NCBI GenBank assembly: GCA_023664735.1
Contig: JAMPFB010000001.1
Location: 324,910 to 386,000 of the forward strand
DNA: 61,091 nt
Reading direction: 5' to 3'
From: Robinsoniella sp.
GTDB lineage: Bacteria; Bacillota; Clostridia; Lachnospirales; Lachnospiraceae
Below, one piece after another: positions 45,809-54,868 of this stretch. The stretch's first letter is position 1; each line of letters opens with the position of its first letter. The notes below the pieces were generated by a model. The model searched no databases, had not been told where the DNA came from, and saw only the letters and a program-made list of their open reading frames with translations. The position numbers and the translations under genes were made by a program.

Positions 45809-46177
45809 ATGGTTAAAAAAGAATCAAGAGCAAAAGTTCGTATTAAAAAACACAAAAAAATTCGTAACCGTTTTTCAGGTACTGCTGAAAGACCACGTTT
45901 GGCCGTGTTTAGAAGCAATAATCATATGTATGCTCAAATTATCGACGATACAGTTGGAAATACATTAGTAGCAGCATCTACACTTGAAAAAGACGTAAAG
46001 GCTGAGCTGAAAAAGACCAACGACGTTGAAGCAGCAGCATACTTAGGAACCGTGATTGCAAAAAAAGCATTGGAAAAAGGTATTAAGGAAGTAGTCTTTG
46101 ACAGAGGCGGCTTTATATATCAGGGTAAAATCGCAGCATTAGCAGATGCAGCCAGAGAAGCTGGCTTAGAATTCTAG
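45809..46177 (+). CDS. rplR: 50S ribosomal protein L18
   Basis: 122 aa. [20 protein letters not shown] and the [14 protein letters not shown] end. Binds 5S rRNA with L5. Confidence 0.98.
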   Translation: MVKKESRAKVRIKKHKKIRNRFSGTAERPRLAVFRSNNHMYAQIIDDTVGNTLVAASTLEKDVKAELKKTNDVEAAAYLGTVIAKKALEKGIKEVVFDRGGFIYQGKIAALADAAREAGLEF

Positions 46178-46196
46178 GAAGGAAGGAGAACATCAC

Positions 46197-46706
46197 ATGA
46201 AACGTACAATCATTGATACCAGCAATATGGAATTAACAGAAAAAGTAGTTTCCATCAAACGTGTAACTAAGGTTGTTAAAGGTGGTCGTAACTTCCGATT
46301 CACTGCTTTAGTTGTAGTAGGAGATGGCAACGGACATGTAGGTGCAGGTCTTGGAAAGGCTGCAGAAATTCCGGAAGCTATCCGTAAAGGAAAAGAAGAT
46401 GCGGCAAAGAGACTTGTTTCTGTTGCATTAGATGAAAATAATAGTATTACACATGATACACTTGGAGGATTTGGAAGTGCTTCCGTACTTCTTAAGAGAG
46501 CTCCTGAAGGTACAGGTGTTATCGCAGGCGGTCCGGCACGTAGCGTGTGTGAACTGGCAGGCATTAAGAATATCCGTACAAAATCTTTAGGGTCCAACAA
46601 TAAACAGAATGTTGTTTTAGCAACTATTGAAGGACTGAGCCAGTTAAAAACTCCAGAAGAAGTAGCTAAGAACCGTGGTAAGTCCGTGGATGAAATCATG
46701 GCTTAA
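46197..46706 (+). CDS. rpsE: 30S ribosomal protein S5
   Basis: 169 aa. Double-stranded RNA-binding fold; [23 protein letters not shown] and [19 protein letters not shown]. The opposite strand is also open over this length but is only a shadow. Confidence 0.98.
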   Translation: MKRTIIDTSNMELTEKVVSIKRVTKVVKGGRNFRFTALVVVGDGNGHVGAGLGKAAEIPEAIRKGKEDAAKRLVSVALDENNSITHDTLGGFGSASVLLKRAPEGTGVIAGGPARSVCELAGIKNIRTKSLGSNNKQNVVLATIEGLSQLKTPEEVAKNRGKSVDEIMA

Positions 46707-46741
46707 GGAAACTCCCCATCGCCAAAGGGCTCAGGGGAAAG
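46707..46741 (+). promoter_or_regulatory. Hairpin between rpsE and rpmD
   Basis: GGAAACTCCCCATCGCCAA followed by AGGGCTCAGGGGAAA; CTCCCC pairs with GGGG. Same plan as the hairpin before rplB at 40036. Confidence 0.45.
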
Positions 46742-46759
46742 GTAAGGAGGAATAAAAAG

Positions 46760-46945
46760 ATGGCAGACAAAAAATTAAAAATTACCTTAGTGAAATCTAC
46801 AATCGGTGCGATTCCAAAGCACAGAGCTACGGTAGCAGCACTTGGTTTAAAGAAATTGAACAAAACTGTAGAGCTTCCTGACAATGCAGCAACAAGAGGA
46901 ATGATCAAACAGGTTTGTCACTTAGTGAAAGTAGAAGAAGCTTAA
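46760..46945 (+). CDS. rpmD: 50S ribosomal protein L30
   Basis: 61 aa. [24 protein letters not shown] is diagnostic. AAGGAGGA upstream. Confidence 0.97.
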   Translation: MADKKLKITLVKSTIGAIPKHRATVAALGLKKLNKTVELPDNAATRGMIKQVCHLVKVEEA

Positions 46946-46970
46946 TCAGAAAAGACAAGGAGGTGTGGTC

Positions 46971-47411
46971 ATGGAATTATATAATTTAAAACCTGCAGAG
47001 GGTTCCAAGCACAGCGATAACTTTAGAAGAGGCCGTGGACACGGTTCAGGCAATGGAAAGACAGCCGGCAAAGGACATAAAGGTCAGAAGGCTCGTTCTG
47101 GAGCACCAAGAGTAGGCTTTGAAGGCGGTCAGATGCCGTTATACAGAAGAATTCCGAAAAGAGGTTTTACAAACCGCAATACAAAGGAAATCGTTGCAAT
47201 CAATGTTTCTGTATTGGATAGATTTGACAATGATACGACTGTTGATATAGAAACATTAATGGAAGCAGGAGTTATTAAGAACCCTAAGGATGGTGTTAAG
47301 ATCCTTGGAAATGGAGAACTTACCAAGAAGCTTAATGTAAAAGTGAATGCATTTAGCGAATCCGCAAAGGAAAAAATAGAAGCTCTTGGTGGAACAGTAG
47401 AGGTGATCTAA
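46971..47411 (+). CDS. rplO: 50S ribosomal protein L15
   Basis: 146 aa from the ATG at 46971 with AAGGAGG seven bases ahead; a GTG at 46965 is too close to that site. [20 protein letters not shown] and [18 protein letters not shown]. Its stop overlaps secY as TAATG. Confidence 0.98.
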   Translation: MELYNLKPAEGSKHSDNFRRGRGHGSGNGKTAGKGHKGQKARSGAPRVGFEGGQMPLYRRIPKRGFTNRNTKEIVAINVSVLDRFDNDTTVDIETLMEAGVIKNPKDGVKILGNGELTKKLNVKVNAFSESAKEKIEALGGTVEVI

Positions 47412-48730
47412 TGCTAACAACGTTAAAAAATGCCTTTAAAGTAAAAGAAATCAGAAAGAAATTATTATTTACCTTCGCCATGCTGCTGGTAATCCGCTTT
47501 GGTTGCCAGCTACCGGTGCCGGGTGTAAATAGAGAGTATTTTTCACAATGGTTTGCACAGCAGACAGGAGATGCATTTAATTTCTTTGATGCTTTTACAG
47601 GTGGTTCCTTTCTGAGTATGTCGGTGTTTGCATTGAACATTACTCCGTATATTACTTCTTCCATTATTATACAGCTTTTAACAATTGCAATTCCCAAATT
47701 AGAGGAAATGCAAAAAGATGGAGAAGACGGAAGAAAGAAAATAGCAGCCATAACCCGATATTTAACGGTAGGTCTTGCTTTGGTTGAAGCTACTGCAATG
47801 GCAATTGGCTTTGGACGTTCCGGACTATTGCAGGAAGATGCAATTGTAATTGATTATATTGTAGTCATCACAGCATTAACAGCAGGCAGTGCCTTCCTGA
47901 TGTGGGTAGGTGAGCGCATTACGGAAAACGGAGTGGGCAACGGTATTTCTATCGTGCTTACTATTAATATTATTTCCCGTATGCCTCAGGATCTTGCTGG
48001 ACTTTATGATCAATTCGTAAAGAATGCCAAGAATATTGCCATGGGTGTTGTAGCAGCAGTAATTATTATTGCAATTATTATCGGAATGATTGTACTTGTC
48101 ATTATTTTAAATGATGGTGTTCGCAAGATTCCGGTTCAGTATGCAAAAAAGGTACAAGGAAGAAAAATGGTAGGTGGACAATCTTCTACTATTCCATTAA
48201 AAATCAATACGGCAGGTGTTATCCCGATTATCTTTGCATCCTCTTTGATGCAGTTTCCTATTGTAATCTGTCAGTTGGCTGGATATAAAGGAACAGGCAT
48301 AGGAGCAGAAATATTAAAGGGATTAAATTCAGGAAACTGGTGTAATCCTTCCGAACCGATTTATTCCATTGGCCTATTAGTTTATATTGTGCTGGTAGTA
48401 GTTTTTGCTTATTTTTATACTTCCATTACATTTAATCCATTGGAAGTATCCAATAATATTAAAAAGCAAGGTGGCTTTATTCCGGGTATCAGACCGGGAA
48501 GGCCTACTACAGACTATTTATCAAAAGTATTGAACTATATTATATTTATTGGAGCTGTTGGTCTTATTATCGTAGCAGTGCTTCCGTTTATTTTCAACGG
48601 AGTATTTAAAGCAAGCGTAGACTTTGGCGGCACCAGCCTGATTATTATCGTTAGCGTTATTTTAGAGACGATTAAGCAGATTGAATCTTTGATGTTGGTA
48701 AGAAATTATAAAGGTTTCTTAAATGACTAA
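47411..48730 (+). CDS. secY: Preprotein translocase subunit SecY
   Basis: 439 aa with ten membrane helices. FGCQLPVPGVNREYF after TM1, GERITENGVGNGISI, and the cytoplasmic loops with PVQYAKKVQGRKMVGGQSS and PGIRPGRPTTDYL are diagnostic. Channel subunit of the general secretion system; coupled to rplO. Confidence 0.98.
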   Translation: MLTTLKNAFKVKEIRKKLLFTFAMLLVIRFGCQLPVPGVNREYFSQWFAQQTGDAFNFFDAFTGGSFLSMSVFALNITPYITSSIIIQLLTIAIPKLEEMQKDGEDGRKKIAAITRYLTVGLALVEATAMAIGFGRSGLLQEDAIVIDYIVVITALTAGSAFLMWVGERITENGVGNGISIVLTINIISRMPQDLAGLYDQFVKNAKNIAMGVVAAVIIIAIIIGMIVLVIILNDGVRKIPVQYAKKVQGRKMVGGQSSTIPLKINTAGVIPIIFASSLMQFPIVICQLAGYKGTGIGAEILKGLNSGNWCNPSEPIYSIGLLVYIVLVVVFAYFYTSITFNPLEVSNNIKKQGGFIPGIRPGRPTTDYLSKVLNYIIFIGAVGLIIVAVLPFIFNGVFKASVDFGGTSLIIIVSVILETIKQIESLMLVRNYKGFLND

Positions 48731-48738
48731 AGTAAAAA

Positions 48739-48767
48739 TTGGGGCAGGCGGATTCCGCTTGTCCCAA
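48739..48767 (+). promoter_or_regulatory. Hairpin between secY and adk
   Basis: TTGGGGCAGGCGG, loop ATT, CCGCTTGTCCCAA: a 13-pair stem with two G-T pairs. It is not followed by a clear T run, so it is more likely a processing or stabilising structure than a terminator. Confidence 0.5.
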
Positions 48768-48827
48768 AATAAGTTGATTAACTAGTAACATTTACAGACA
48801 GTAGTAACCTAATTTGGAGGTTTTAAG

Positions 48828-49472
48828 ATGAAAATTATTATGTTAGGTGCTCCGGGAGCAGGAAAAGGGACACAGGCAAAAATGATTGCAGATAAATATA
48901 GCGTTCCTCATATTTCAACAGGTGATATTTTCCGGGCAAATATCAAAAACGGTACTGAGCTTGGAATGGAAGCCAAAAAGTACATGGATCAGGGCTTATT
49001 GGTGCCGGATGAATTAACTGTAAAAATTCTGTTGGATAGAGTGGCAAAGGATGATTGCAAGAACGGATATGTGCTAGATGGTTTTCCAAGAACCATACCT
49101 CAGGCAGAAGTGCTTGACAATGCTTTGAATGAACTTGGTGATAAAATTGATTTTGCAATCAACGTAGATGTTCCGGATGAAAATATCATAAACAGAATGT
49201 CTGGCAGACGTGCCTGCCTCTCCTGCGGTGCTACCTACCATATTGAGCATATTCCGCCAAAGGCAGAAGGAATTTGTGATAGATGCGGAAAAGAGCTTAT
49301 TTTAAGAGATGACGATAAGCCTGAAACCGTAAAGAACCGTCTGGGCGTATATCATGAACAGACCCAGCCGTTAATTGATTTTTATGAGAAAAAGGGAGTG
49401 CTTGAATCTGTTGACGGCACTAACCCTATGGAAGATGTTTTTAAAGCTATTGTAAACATCTTGGGAGAGTAA
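48828..49472 (+). CDS. adk: Adenylate kinase
   Basis: 214 aa. P-loop GAPGAGKGT at residues 7-15, DGFPRT, and a long LID with four cysteines (CLSC ... CDRC) that bind zinc, as in Gram-positive enzymes. Interconverts ATP + AMP and 2 ADP. TTGGAGG upstream. Confidence 0.98.
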   Translation: MKIIMLGAPGAGKGTQAKMIADKYSVPHISTGDIFRANIKNGTELGMEAKKYMDQGLLVPDELTVKILLDRVAKDDCKNGYVLDGFPRTIPQAEVLDNALNELGDKIDFAINVDVPDENIINRMSGRRACLSCGATYHIEHIPPKAEGICDRCGKELILRDDDKPETVKNRLGVYHEQTQPLIDFYEKKGVLESVDGTNPMEDVFKAIVNILGE

Positions 49473-49475
49473 ACC

Positions 49476-50228
49476 ATGGCTGTATCAATTAAATCTGAAA
49501 GAGAAATTGGACTAATGAGGGATTCCGGGAAGATACTTGCAGAAGTACATGCGAAGCTTGGAGAGGCAATTAAACCCGGCATGACTACCATGGATATTGA
49601 CAGATTAGGTGAAAAGCTGATTCGCAGCTACGGTTGTGTCCCCAACTTTTTAAATTATAACGGATTCCCTGCTTCTATTTGTGTATCTGTCAATGAGCAG
49701 GTTGTTCATGGGATTCCAACGGATGACAGAGTATTAAAGGAAGGGGATATTGTTAGTCTGGACGCAGGCCTGATTTACAAAGGCTACCATTCCGATGCAG
49801 CAAGAACCCATGGAGTAGGAAAAATCAGTGAAGAGGCAGAGCTTTTAATTGAAAGGACAAAGCAGAGCTTTTTTGAAGGAATTAAGGCAGCCGTAGAAGG
49901 CGGGCACCTTTTTGATATATCCAATCGGATTGATGGCTATATCAGTCAGTTTGGCTATGGTATCGTAAGGGAGCTGGTGGGACATGGAATTGGAACGAAG
50001 CTTCATGAGGATCCACAAATTCCAAACTTTGCGCAGAAGCGAAAAGGCTTAAAGCTCAGGGCAGGTATGACGCTTGCTGTTGAACCCATGATTAACATGG
50101 GCAGATGCGATGTGGAATGGCTGGCAGATGACTGGACAGTGGTTTCGGCAGATGGTTCCTTGTCCGCCCACTATGAGAATACCATATTGGTTACAGCGGG
50201 AGAGCCTGAAATACTCACTTTATTATAA
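49476..50228 (+). CDS. map: Methionine aminopeptidase, type I
   Basis: 250 aa. Metal ligands are visible in VSLDAG, YHSDAARTHGVG, ELVGHGIGTKLHEDP, EPMINMG and HYENTILVT. Removes the initiator methionine. Starts four bases after adk. Confidence 0.97.
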   Translation: MAVSIKSEREIGLMRDSGKILAEVHAKLGEAIKPGMTTMDIDRLGEKLIRSYGCVPNFLNYNGFPASICVSVNEQVVHGIPTDDRVLKEGDIVSLDAGLIYKGYHSDAARTHGVGKISEEAELLIERTKQSFFEGIKAAVEGGHLFDISNRIDGYISQFGYGIVRELVGHGIGTKLHEDPQIPNFAQKRKGLKLRAGMTLAVEPMINMGRCDVEWLADDWTVVSADGSLSAHYENTILVTAGEPEILTLL

Positions 50229-50287
50229 GAAGAAACTATTTTGAAAGAAAAGGCAGTTTCCGAAAGATGTAATAGAAAGGAATCCAA

Positions 50288-50581
50288 ATGGTAGGAAGCT
50301 TTGGAATATCAAAAGCAGGTCATGATAAAGACCATATCTATATCATAGTAAAAGAAGAAAAGGAATATGTTTATTTAGCGGACGGCTTGTTAAGGACACT
50401 GGAGCGTCCAAAGAAAAAAAAGAAGAAGCATATTCAGATAATGAATAAACATGCCGATAAAGCCCTTGGAAACCGGCTGCTTGAAAATCAGCCAGTAGGG
50501 GATGAGGAAATAAAAAGAGCAGTAAAGAATGTTCAGAAGTGGGAGTTAAGTCAGTCCACGGCAGATGGTGTAAAAAATTAG
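50288..50581 (+). CDS. KOW-domain RNA-binding protein (L14e-like)
   Basis: 97 aa. GSFGISKAGHDKDHIYIIVKEE is a KOW motif of the type in archaeal/eukaryal L14e and in many Clostridia genes placed between map and infA. A lysine-rich stretch (RPKKKKKKH) follows. Likely binds rRNA or ribosome; no experimental role that I know. GAAAGGAAT upstream. Confidence 0.85.
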   Translation: MVGSFGISKAGHDKDHIYIIVKEEKEYVYLADGLLRTLERPKKKKKKHIQIMNKHADKALGNRLLENQPVGDEEIKRAVKNVQKWELSQSTADGVKN

Positions 50582-50590
50582 GAGGTAACC

Positions 50591-50809
50591 ATGTCGAAAG
50601 CAGATGTAATTGAAATTGAAGGAACTGTAGTTGAAAAATTGCCAAATACCATGTTTCAGGTAGAACTTGAAAATGGACATAAAGTGCTTGCCCATATAAG
50701 CGGTAAGTTAAGACAGAATTTCATCCGGATCTTACCGGGCGACAAAGTAACCTTGGAATTATCCCCATATGATTTGACCAAAGGAAGAATCATTTGGAGA
50801 GATAAATAA
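50591..50809 (+). CDS. infA: Translation initiation factor IF-1
   Basis: 72 aa OB-fold protein: [30 protein letters not shown] and the [15 protein letters not shown] segment. TTAGGAGGT upstream. Confidence 0.98.
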   Translation: MSKADVIEIEGTVVEKLPNTMFQVELENGHKVLAHISGKLRQNFIRILPGDKVTLELSPYDLTKGRIIWRDK

Positions 50810-50846
50810 AAAACTATTGCATTGATAGTTTTTGTATGCTATAATG
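50808..50846 (+). promoter_or_regulatory. AT-rich hairpin and internal promoter before rpmJ
   Basis: AAAAACTAT pairs with ATAGTTTTT around TGCATTG, a weak terminator-like hairpin after infA. The loop TTGCAT (50817-50822), an 18-bp spacer and TATAAT (50841-50846) form a promoter that could serve rpmJ and the alpha genes. Confidence 0.5.
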
Positions 50847-50877
50847 TAAAACGGTCTTTTTGAAAGGAGGGTTTAAC

Positions 50878-50991
50878 GTGAAAGTTAGATCATCAGTAAA
50901 ACCAATTTGCGAAAAATGCAAAATTATTAAAAGAAAAGGACAGATCAGAGTAATCTGTGAAAATCCGAAACACAAACAAAGACAAGGATAA
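50878..50991 (+). CDS. rpmJ: 50S ribosomal protein L36
   Basis: 37 aa from a GTG with AAAGGAGGG upstream. [20 protein letters not shown] and the end [12 protein letters not shown] give the Cys3-His zinc ribbon of the zinc-bound form. Confidence 0.97.
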   Translation: MKVRSSVKPICEKCKIIKRKGQIRVICENPKHKQRQG

Positions 50992-51272
50992 TTCCAAAAG
51001 CAAAATCTGACCAAAGGAATATTGGCATTCTTGTCACATTATGATGTGCGGCTGAAGGCATTGTGTTTCCGTCAAAGCACATGCCATAAGATAATGGAAC
51101 GTAGTGAGCCTACGGGAAATTACTTATTGATACCGAGAAGGAAATCTTTATCGAAGTATCGGAAAGGTCGGGATATCCCGGCTGGAAGGTTTAGTAGGCA
51201 TCATATCTGGCCTTCCCAGTCAATTAGTAACTATGGATGCGCATTGCATCGAAGAAAACGGAGGAAATGAAA
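50992..51272 (+). promoter_or_regulatory. Structured leader upstream of rpsM
   Basis: A 281-nt gap with a chain of hairpins: CACAT-TATG-ATGTG, CGTAG-TGAGC-CTACG, GATAC...GTATC, the perfect palindrome CGGGATATCCCG, GGAAGG...CCTTCC and GATGC-GCATT-GCATC just before the ribosome site. No coding frame of note. Probably an autoregulatory r-protein leader. Confidence 0.5.
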
Positions 51273-51641
51273 ATGGCTCGTATTGCAGGTGTTGATTTAC
51301 CTAGAGACAAACGTGTTGAAATCGGATTAACTTATATCTACGGCATTGGTAGAGTAAGCTCTAACCGTATTTTAGCAGAAGCAAAGGTTAATCCTGACAC
51401 TCGTGTCAGAGAATTAACAGATGATGAAGTAAAGAGAATCAGTGCAGTAATCGATGAAACTCAGGTGGTAGAGGGTGATTTGAGAAGAGAAGTTGCTCTT
51501 AACATCAAGAGATTACAGGAAATCGGATGCTACAGAGGAATCCGTCACAGAAAGGGACTTCCGGTTCGCGGACAGAAGACCAAGACAAACGCAAGAACCA
51601 GAAAAGGTCCTAAGAGAACAGTAGCAAATAAGAAAAAATAA
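51273..51641 (+). CDS. rpsM: 30S ribosomal protein S13
   Basis: 122 aa from the ATG at 51273 (CGGAGGAAATG upstream); a frame to 51237 is rejected. [19 protein letters not shown] and the [15 protein letters not shown] tail. Contacts tRNA in the 30S head. Confidence 0.98.
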   Translation: MARIAGVDLPRDKRVEIGLTYIYGIGRVSSNRILAEAKVNPDTRVRELTDDEVKRISAVIDETQVVEGDLRREVALNIKRLQEIGCYRGIRHRKGLPVRGQKTKTNARTRKGPKRTVANKKK

Positions 51642-51680
51642 CACAATGATTGAGATTGAAAAGAAAGTAGGTTAGTTTAA

Positions 51681-52079
51681 ATGGCTAAAAAAGTTGCGAC
51701 AAAAAAAGTAACAAAAAAGCGCGTAAAGAAAAACGTTGAACGGGGACAAGCACATATCCAATCTTCATTTAACAATACAATTGTTACATTGACAGATACA
51801 GAAGGAAATGCCTTGAGTTGGGCAAGTGCAGGCGGTCTTGGATTTAGAGGTTCAAGGAAATCTACTCCATATGCAGCTCAGATGGCAGCAGAGACTGCTA
51901 CAAAGGCAGCATTGGTACATGGTCTGAAATCAGTTGACGTAATGGTCAAGGGACCGGGTTCAGGTAGAGAAGCAGCAATCCGCGCATTGCAGGCTTGCGG
52001 CCTTGAAGTAACAAGCATCCGTGACGTAACACCAGTACCACATAATGGATGCCGCCCACCAAAGCGTCGCCGTGTATAA
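51681..52079 (+). CDS. rpsK: 30S ribosomal protein S11
   Basis: 132 aa. [20 protein letters not shown] and the [13 protein letters not shown] tail. The ribosome site is weak (AGTAGGTT), unlike its neighbours. Confidence 0.98.
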   Translation: MAKKVATKKVTKKRVKKNVERGQAHIQSSFNNTIVTLTDTEGNALSWASAGGLGFRGSRKSTPYAAQMAAETATKAALVHGLKSVDVMVKGPGSGREAAIRALQACGLEVTSIRDVTPVPHNGCRPPKRRRV

Positions 52080-52161
52080 TCACATAAAAACAAAAAGCAT
52101 GTTGGAAGAAAGCAGAGGCAGAATGCCTAAATGCTGTAAACAATAGTAGGAGGACAAAGAA

Positions 52162-52755
52162 ATGGCAGTAAACAGAGTTCCTGTTCTTAAGAGATGCAGA
52201 TCTCTTGGATTAGAACCAAGTTATTTAGGATATGACAAAAAATCCAATAGAACTTTAAACAGAGCAAATAAGAAGGTAAGCGAGTATGGTCTCCAGTTAA
52301 GAGAGAAGCAGAAAGCAAAATTCATCTACGGTGTTTTAGAAAAGCCTTTCAGAAATTATTATGAAAGAGCCGATAGAATGAAGGGAATGACTGGTGAAAA
52401 CCTTATGGTCATTCTGGAAAGCAGACTTGACAACGTGATTTTCCGTTTAGGGTTTGCCAGAACCAGAAGAGAAGCAAGGCAGGTTGTAGGACACAAGCAT
52501 GTATTAGTAAATGGCAAGTCCGTAAATATTCCGTCTTATCTGGTAAAAGCCGGTGATGTAATCGAAATCAGAGAAAAATCCAAAAGCTTACAAAGATATA
52601 AGGATATCGTTGAAGTAACTGGAGGAAGACTGGTTCCGGAATGGCTGGATCAGGATTTGGAAGGTCTGAAGGGAACCGTAAAAGAGCTTCCTACAAGAGA
52701 AATCATTGACGTACCTGTTGACGAAATGCTTATCGTCGAATTATATTCTAAATAA
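52162..52755 (+). CDS. rpsD: 30S ribosomal protein S4
   Basis: 197 aa with the S4 RNA-binding domain ([19 protein letters not shown]). It lacks the N-terminal cysteine cluster seen in some S4 forms. In Firmicutes S4 is known to repress its own synthesis. TAGGAGG upstream. Confidence 0.98.
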   Translation: MAVNRVPVLKRCRSLGLEPSYLGYDKKSNRTLNRANKKVSEYGLQLREKQKAKFIYGVLEKPFRNYYERADRMKGMTGENLMVILESRLDNVIFRLGFARTRREARQVVGHKHVLVNGKSVNIPSYLVKAGDVIEIREKSKSLQRYKDIVEVTGGRLVPEWLDQDLEGLKGTVKELPTREIIDVPVDEMLIVELYSK

Positions 52756-52872
52756 TAAAATTTGTAATTGATATTTTGAGTATGTGATTTGAGCTGACAG
52801 TTCTGCCGGAAAATGCGGCAGCCTGTTGGCTGATGGCAGTTAATAACGATAATTGTAAGGAGGGTATTGGCA
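52756..52872 (+). promoter_or_regulatory. Gap before rpoA with a GC-rich hairpin
   Basis: CTGCCG-GAAAAT-CGGCAG forms a stable hairpin near 52803-52821, followed by a second possible pairing with GATGGCAG. No promoter was convincing. Confidence 0.4.
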
Positions 52873-53832
52873 GTGTTTGATTTTGAAAGACCTAACATTG
52901 AGGTTGCAGAAATCTCTGAAGATAAAAGGTATGGCAGATTTGTAGTAGAGCCTTTGGAAAGAGGATATGGCATTACACTTGGTAATTCATTAAGAAGAAT
53001 CATGCTTTCTTCTTTGCCCGGTGCAGCAGTCAGTCAGGTAAAGATTGATGGAGTTCTGCATGAATTCAGTTCCATTCCCGGTGTCAAGGAAGATGTGACA
53101 GAAATCATCATGAATTTAAAGAGTCTGGCTATTAAGAATACTTGTGCTACCAATGAGCCTAAGACTGCATATATTGAGTTTGAAGGTGAAGGCATAGTAA
53201 GAGCTTCTGACATTCAGGCGGATTCCGATATTGAAATCATGAATCCGGATCAGGTAATCGCTACTTTAAGCGGTGGAAAAGACAGTAAATTATACATGGA
53301 ATTTACTATTACAAAAGGTAGAGGCTATGTAAGCGCTGACAAGAACAAAAGTGATGATTTACCAATTGGCGTGATTGCAGTGGACTCTATTTACACACCT
53401 GTAGAAAGAGTAAATCTTACCGTAGAAAATACCCGTGTAGGCCAAATCACAGATTATGATAAGCTTACTTTAGATGTATATACAAACGGAACATTAGCTC
53501 CGGATGAGTCAGTGAGCCTTGCTGCAAAGGTTTTAAGCGAGCATTTAGGCTTGTTCATCGAGTTATCTGAAAATGCCAAGACAGCAGAAGTCATGGTAGA
53601 GAAGGAAGACGATGAAAAAGAAAAAGTATTGGAAATGAGCATTGATGAATTAGAGCTTTCCGTTCGTTCCTACAACTGCTTAAAGAGAGCTGGAATCAAT
53701 ACAGTAGAAGAGTTGACCAATAAGACTTCTGACGATATGATGAAGGTTCGTAACTTAGGACGCAAATCCTTAGAAGAAGTATTGACGAAGCTAAAGGAAC
53801 TTGGCCTGCAGTTAAATGTGGGTGACGAGTAG
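52873..53832 (+). CDS. rpoA: RNA polymerase alpha subunit
   Basis: 319 aa from the GTG at 52873, eight bases after AAGGAGGG; the TTG at 52867 is too close to it. N-terminal dimerisation domain ([19 protein letters not shown]) and C-terminal DNA-contacting domain ([21 protein letters not shown]). Confidence 0.98.
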   Translation: MFDFERPNIEVAEISEDKRYGRFVVEPLERGYGITLGNSLRRIMLSSLPGAAVSQVKIDGVLHEFSSIPGVKEDVTEIIMNLKSLAIKNTCATNEPKTAYIEFEGEGIVRASDIQADSDIEIMNPDQVIATLSGGKDSKLYMEFTITKGRGYVSADKNKSDDLPIGVIAVDSIYTPVERVNLTVENTRVGQITDYDKLTLDVYTNGTLAPDESVSLAAKVLSEHLGLFIELSENAKTAEVMVEKEDDEKEKVLEMSIDELELSVRSYNCLKRAGINTVEELTNKTSDDMMKVRNLGRKSLEEVLTKLKELGLQLNVGDE

Positions 53833-54020
53833 TTTTAGACTGGCATATTGCTTATGAATAATAGGTAATAATGAAAGCCAGCAGCAATCAATTTGTGAAA
53901 AGCATACAGGGTAAGACCAAAAGGCGCCGGTGTGTGGACTCATAGTGGCAATGATAATTTGTCCGGTAAGTAAGACCAAAAGGCGTGGCCGGATGAAACC
54001 ATGAATGGAGGATTTAGAAA
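53833..54020 (+). promoter_or_regulatory. rplQ leader with two copies of the same hairpin loop
   Basis: The sequence TAAGACCAAAAGGCG occurs at 53912-53926 and 53971-53985. Each copy is closed by its own stem: CATAC/GTGTG around the first, TCCGG/CCGGA around the second. A further hairpin, CTGGC/GCCAG, lies at 53839-53881. The repeated loop suggests two binding sites for one regulator. Confidence 0.5.
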
Positions 54021-54626
54021 ATGGCAAAATACAGAAAGCTGGGCAGAACATCTGACCAGAGAAAAGCATTACTTAGAAATCAGGTAACAGCACTTTTATA
54101 CCATGGAAAGATTATTACAACAGAAGCAAAGGCAAAGGAAGTCCAGAAAATTGCTGAAGGCATTATTGCAATGGCAATAAAAGAAAAGGATAACTTTGAA
54201 ACCGTAAAGGTAACAACAAAGGTTGCCCGCAAGGACAAAGACGGCAAGAGAGTAAAGCAGATTGTAGATAAGGAAACCGGAGCAGTTCTTTCTGAAACAC
54301 ACCGTGACAAAGACGGCAAGATTATCAGAATGGAAAATGGCGTTACCGTAACAGTTTTTGATGAAGTGGAAAAGGAAATCAAGAAGGATTTGCCAAGCAG
54401 ACTTCATGTAAGAAGGCAGATGTTAAAAGTCTTAAATCCTGTAGTAGAAGTTCCAGAAAAGAATGCAGGAAAAAAGAAAGCCACAAAGAAGGTTGACTTA
54501 GTTGCCAAGCTGTTTGATGAAATTGCTCCAAAGTATGTTGACCGCAAAGGTGGTTATACACGCATTATCAAGATTAAACAGCGTAAGGGCGATGCTGCCA
54601 TGGAAGTTGTGCTTGAGTTAGTATAA
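54021..54626 (+). CDS. rplQ: 50S ribosomal protein L17 with a large insertion
   Basis: 201 aa; bacterial L17 is usually near 120-130 aa. The normal start ([18 protein letters not shown]) and end ([20 protein letters not shown]) are present. Residues about 70-121 are an extra charged segment ([18 protein letters not shown] ... [10 protein letters not shown]) before RLHVRRQ. Its two DKDGK repeats suggest beta-hairpins. The frame is clean, so it is a real lineage feature. Confidence 0.95.
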   Translation: MAKYRKLGRTSDQRKALLRNQVTALLYHGKIITTEAKAKEVQKIAEGIIAMAIKEKDNFETVKVTTKVARKDKDGKRVKQIVDKETGAVLSETHRDKDGKIIRMENGVTVTVFDEVEKEIKKDLPSRLHVRRQMLKVLNPVVEVPEKNAGKKKATKKVDLVAKLFDEIAPKYVDRKGGYTRIIKIKQRKGDAAMEVVLELV

Positions 54627-54673
54627 GTGATGCCTGACAGGTAAGAAATCGAAAAAGATAATAACAAATATTC

Positions 54674-54720
54674 AGACAGTTGTCAAAGAGAATGATACTT
54701 TTTGGCAACTGTCTTTTTTT
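54674..54720 (+). terminator. Terminator of the ribosomal supercluster
   Basis: AGACAGTTGTCAAA pairs with TTTGGCAACTGTCT, followed by seven T. Confidence 0.92.
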
Positions 54721-54759
54721 ACCAAACTTCCCAGAAAATTACCGAACTTCCCTAAAGGC

Positions 54760-54788
54760 TTGACGTGGTTGAAAACGTAGTATATATT
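54760..54788 (+). promoter_or_regulatory. Promoter of the gene at 54869
   Basis: TTGACG at 54760-54765, 17-bp spacer, TATATT at 54783-54788. Direct repeats ACCAAACTTCCC and ACCGAACTTCCC lie just upstream (54721, 54741) and may bind a regulator. Confidence 0.65.
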
Positions 54789-54868
54789 TATTTTTAAATA
54801 AAGAGTTTATAGGTATATGGGCTTTTTAGAAATGTATTGGTGGTTATCTTGTTTGGGAGGGGTTCTAA

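Noticed and set aside
46193-46699. 168-aa antisense frame opposite rpsE
   Set aside because: Shadow caused by codon bias of a highly expressed gene.
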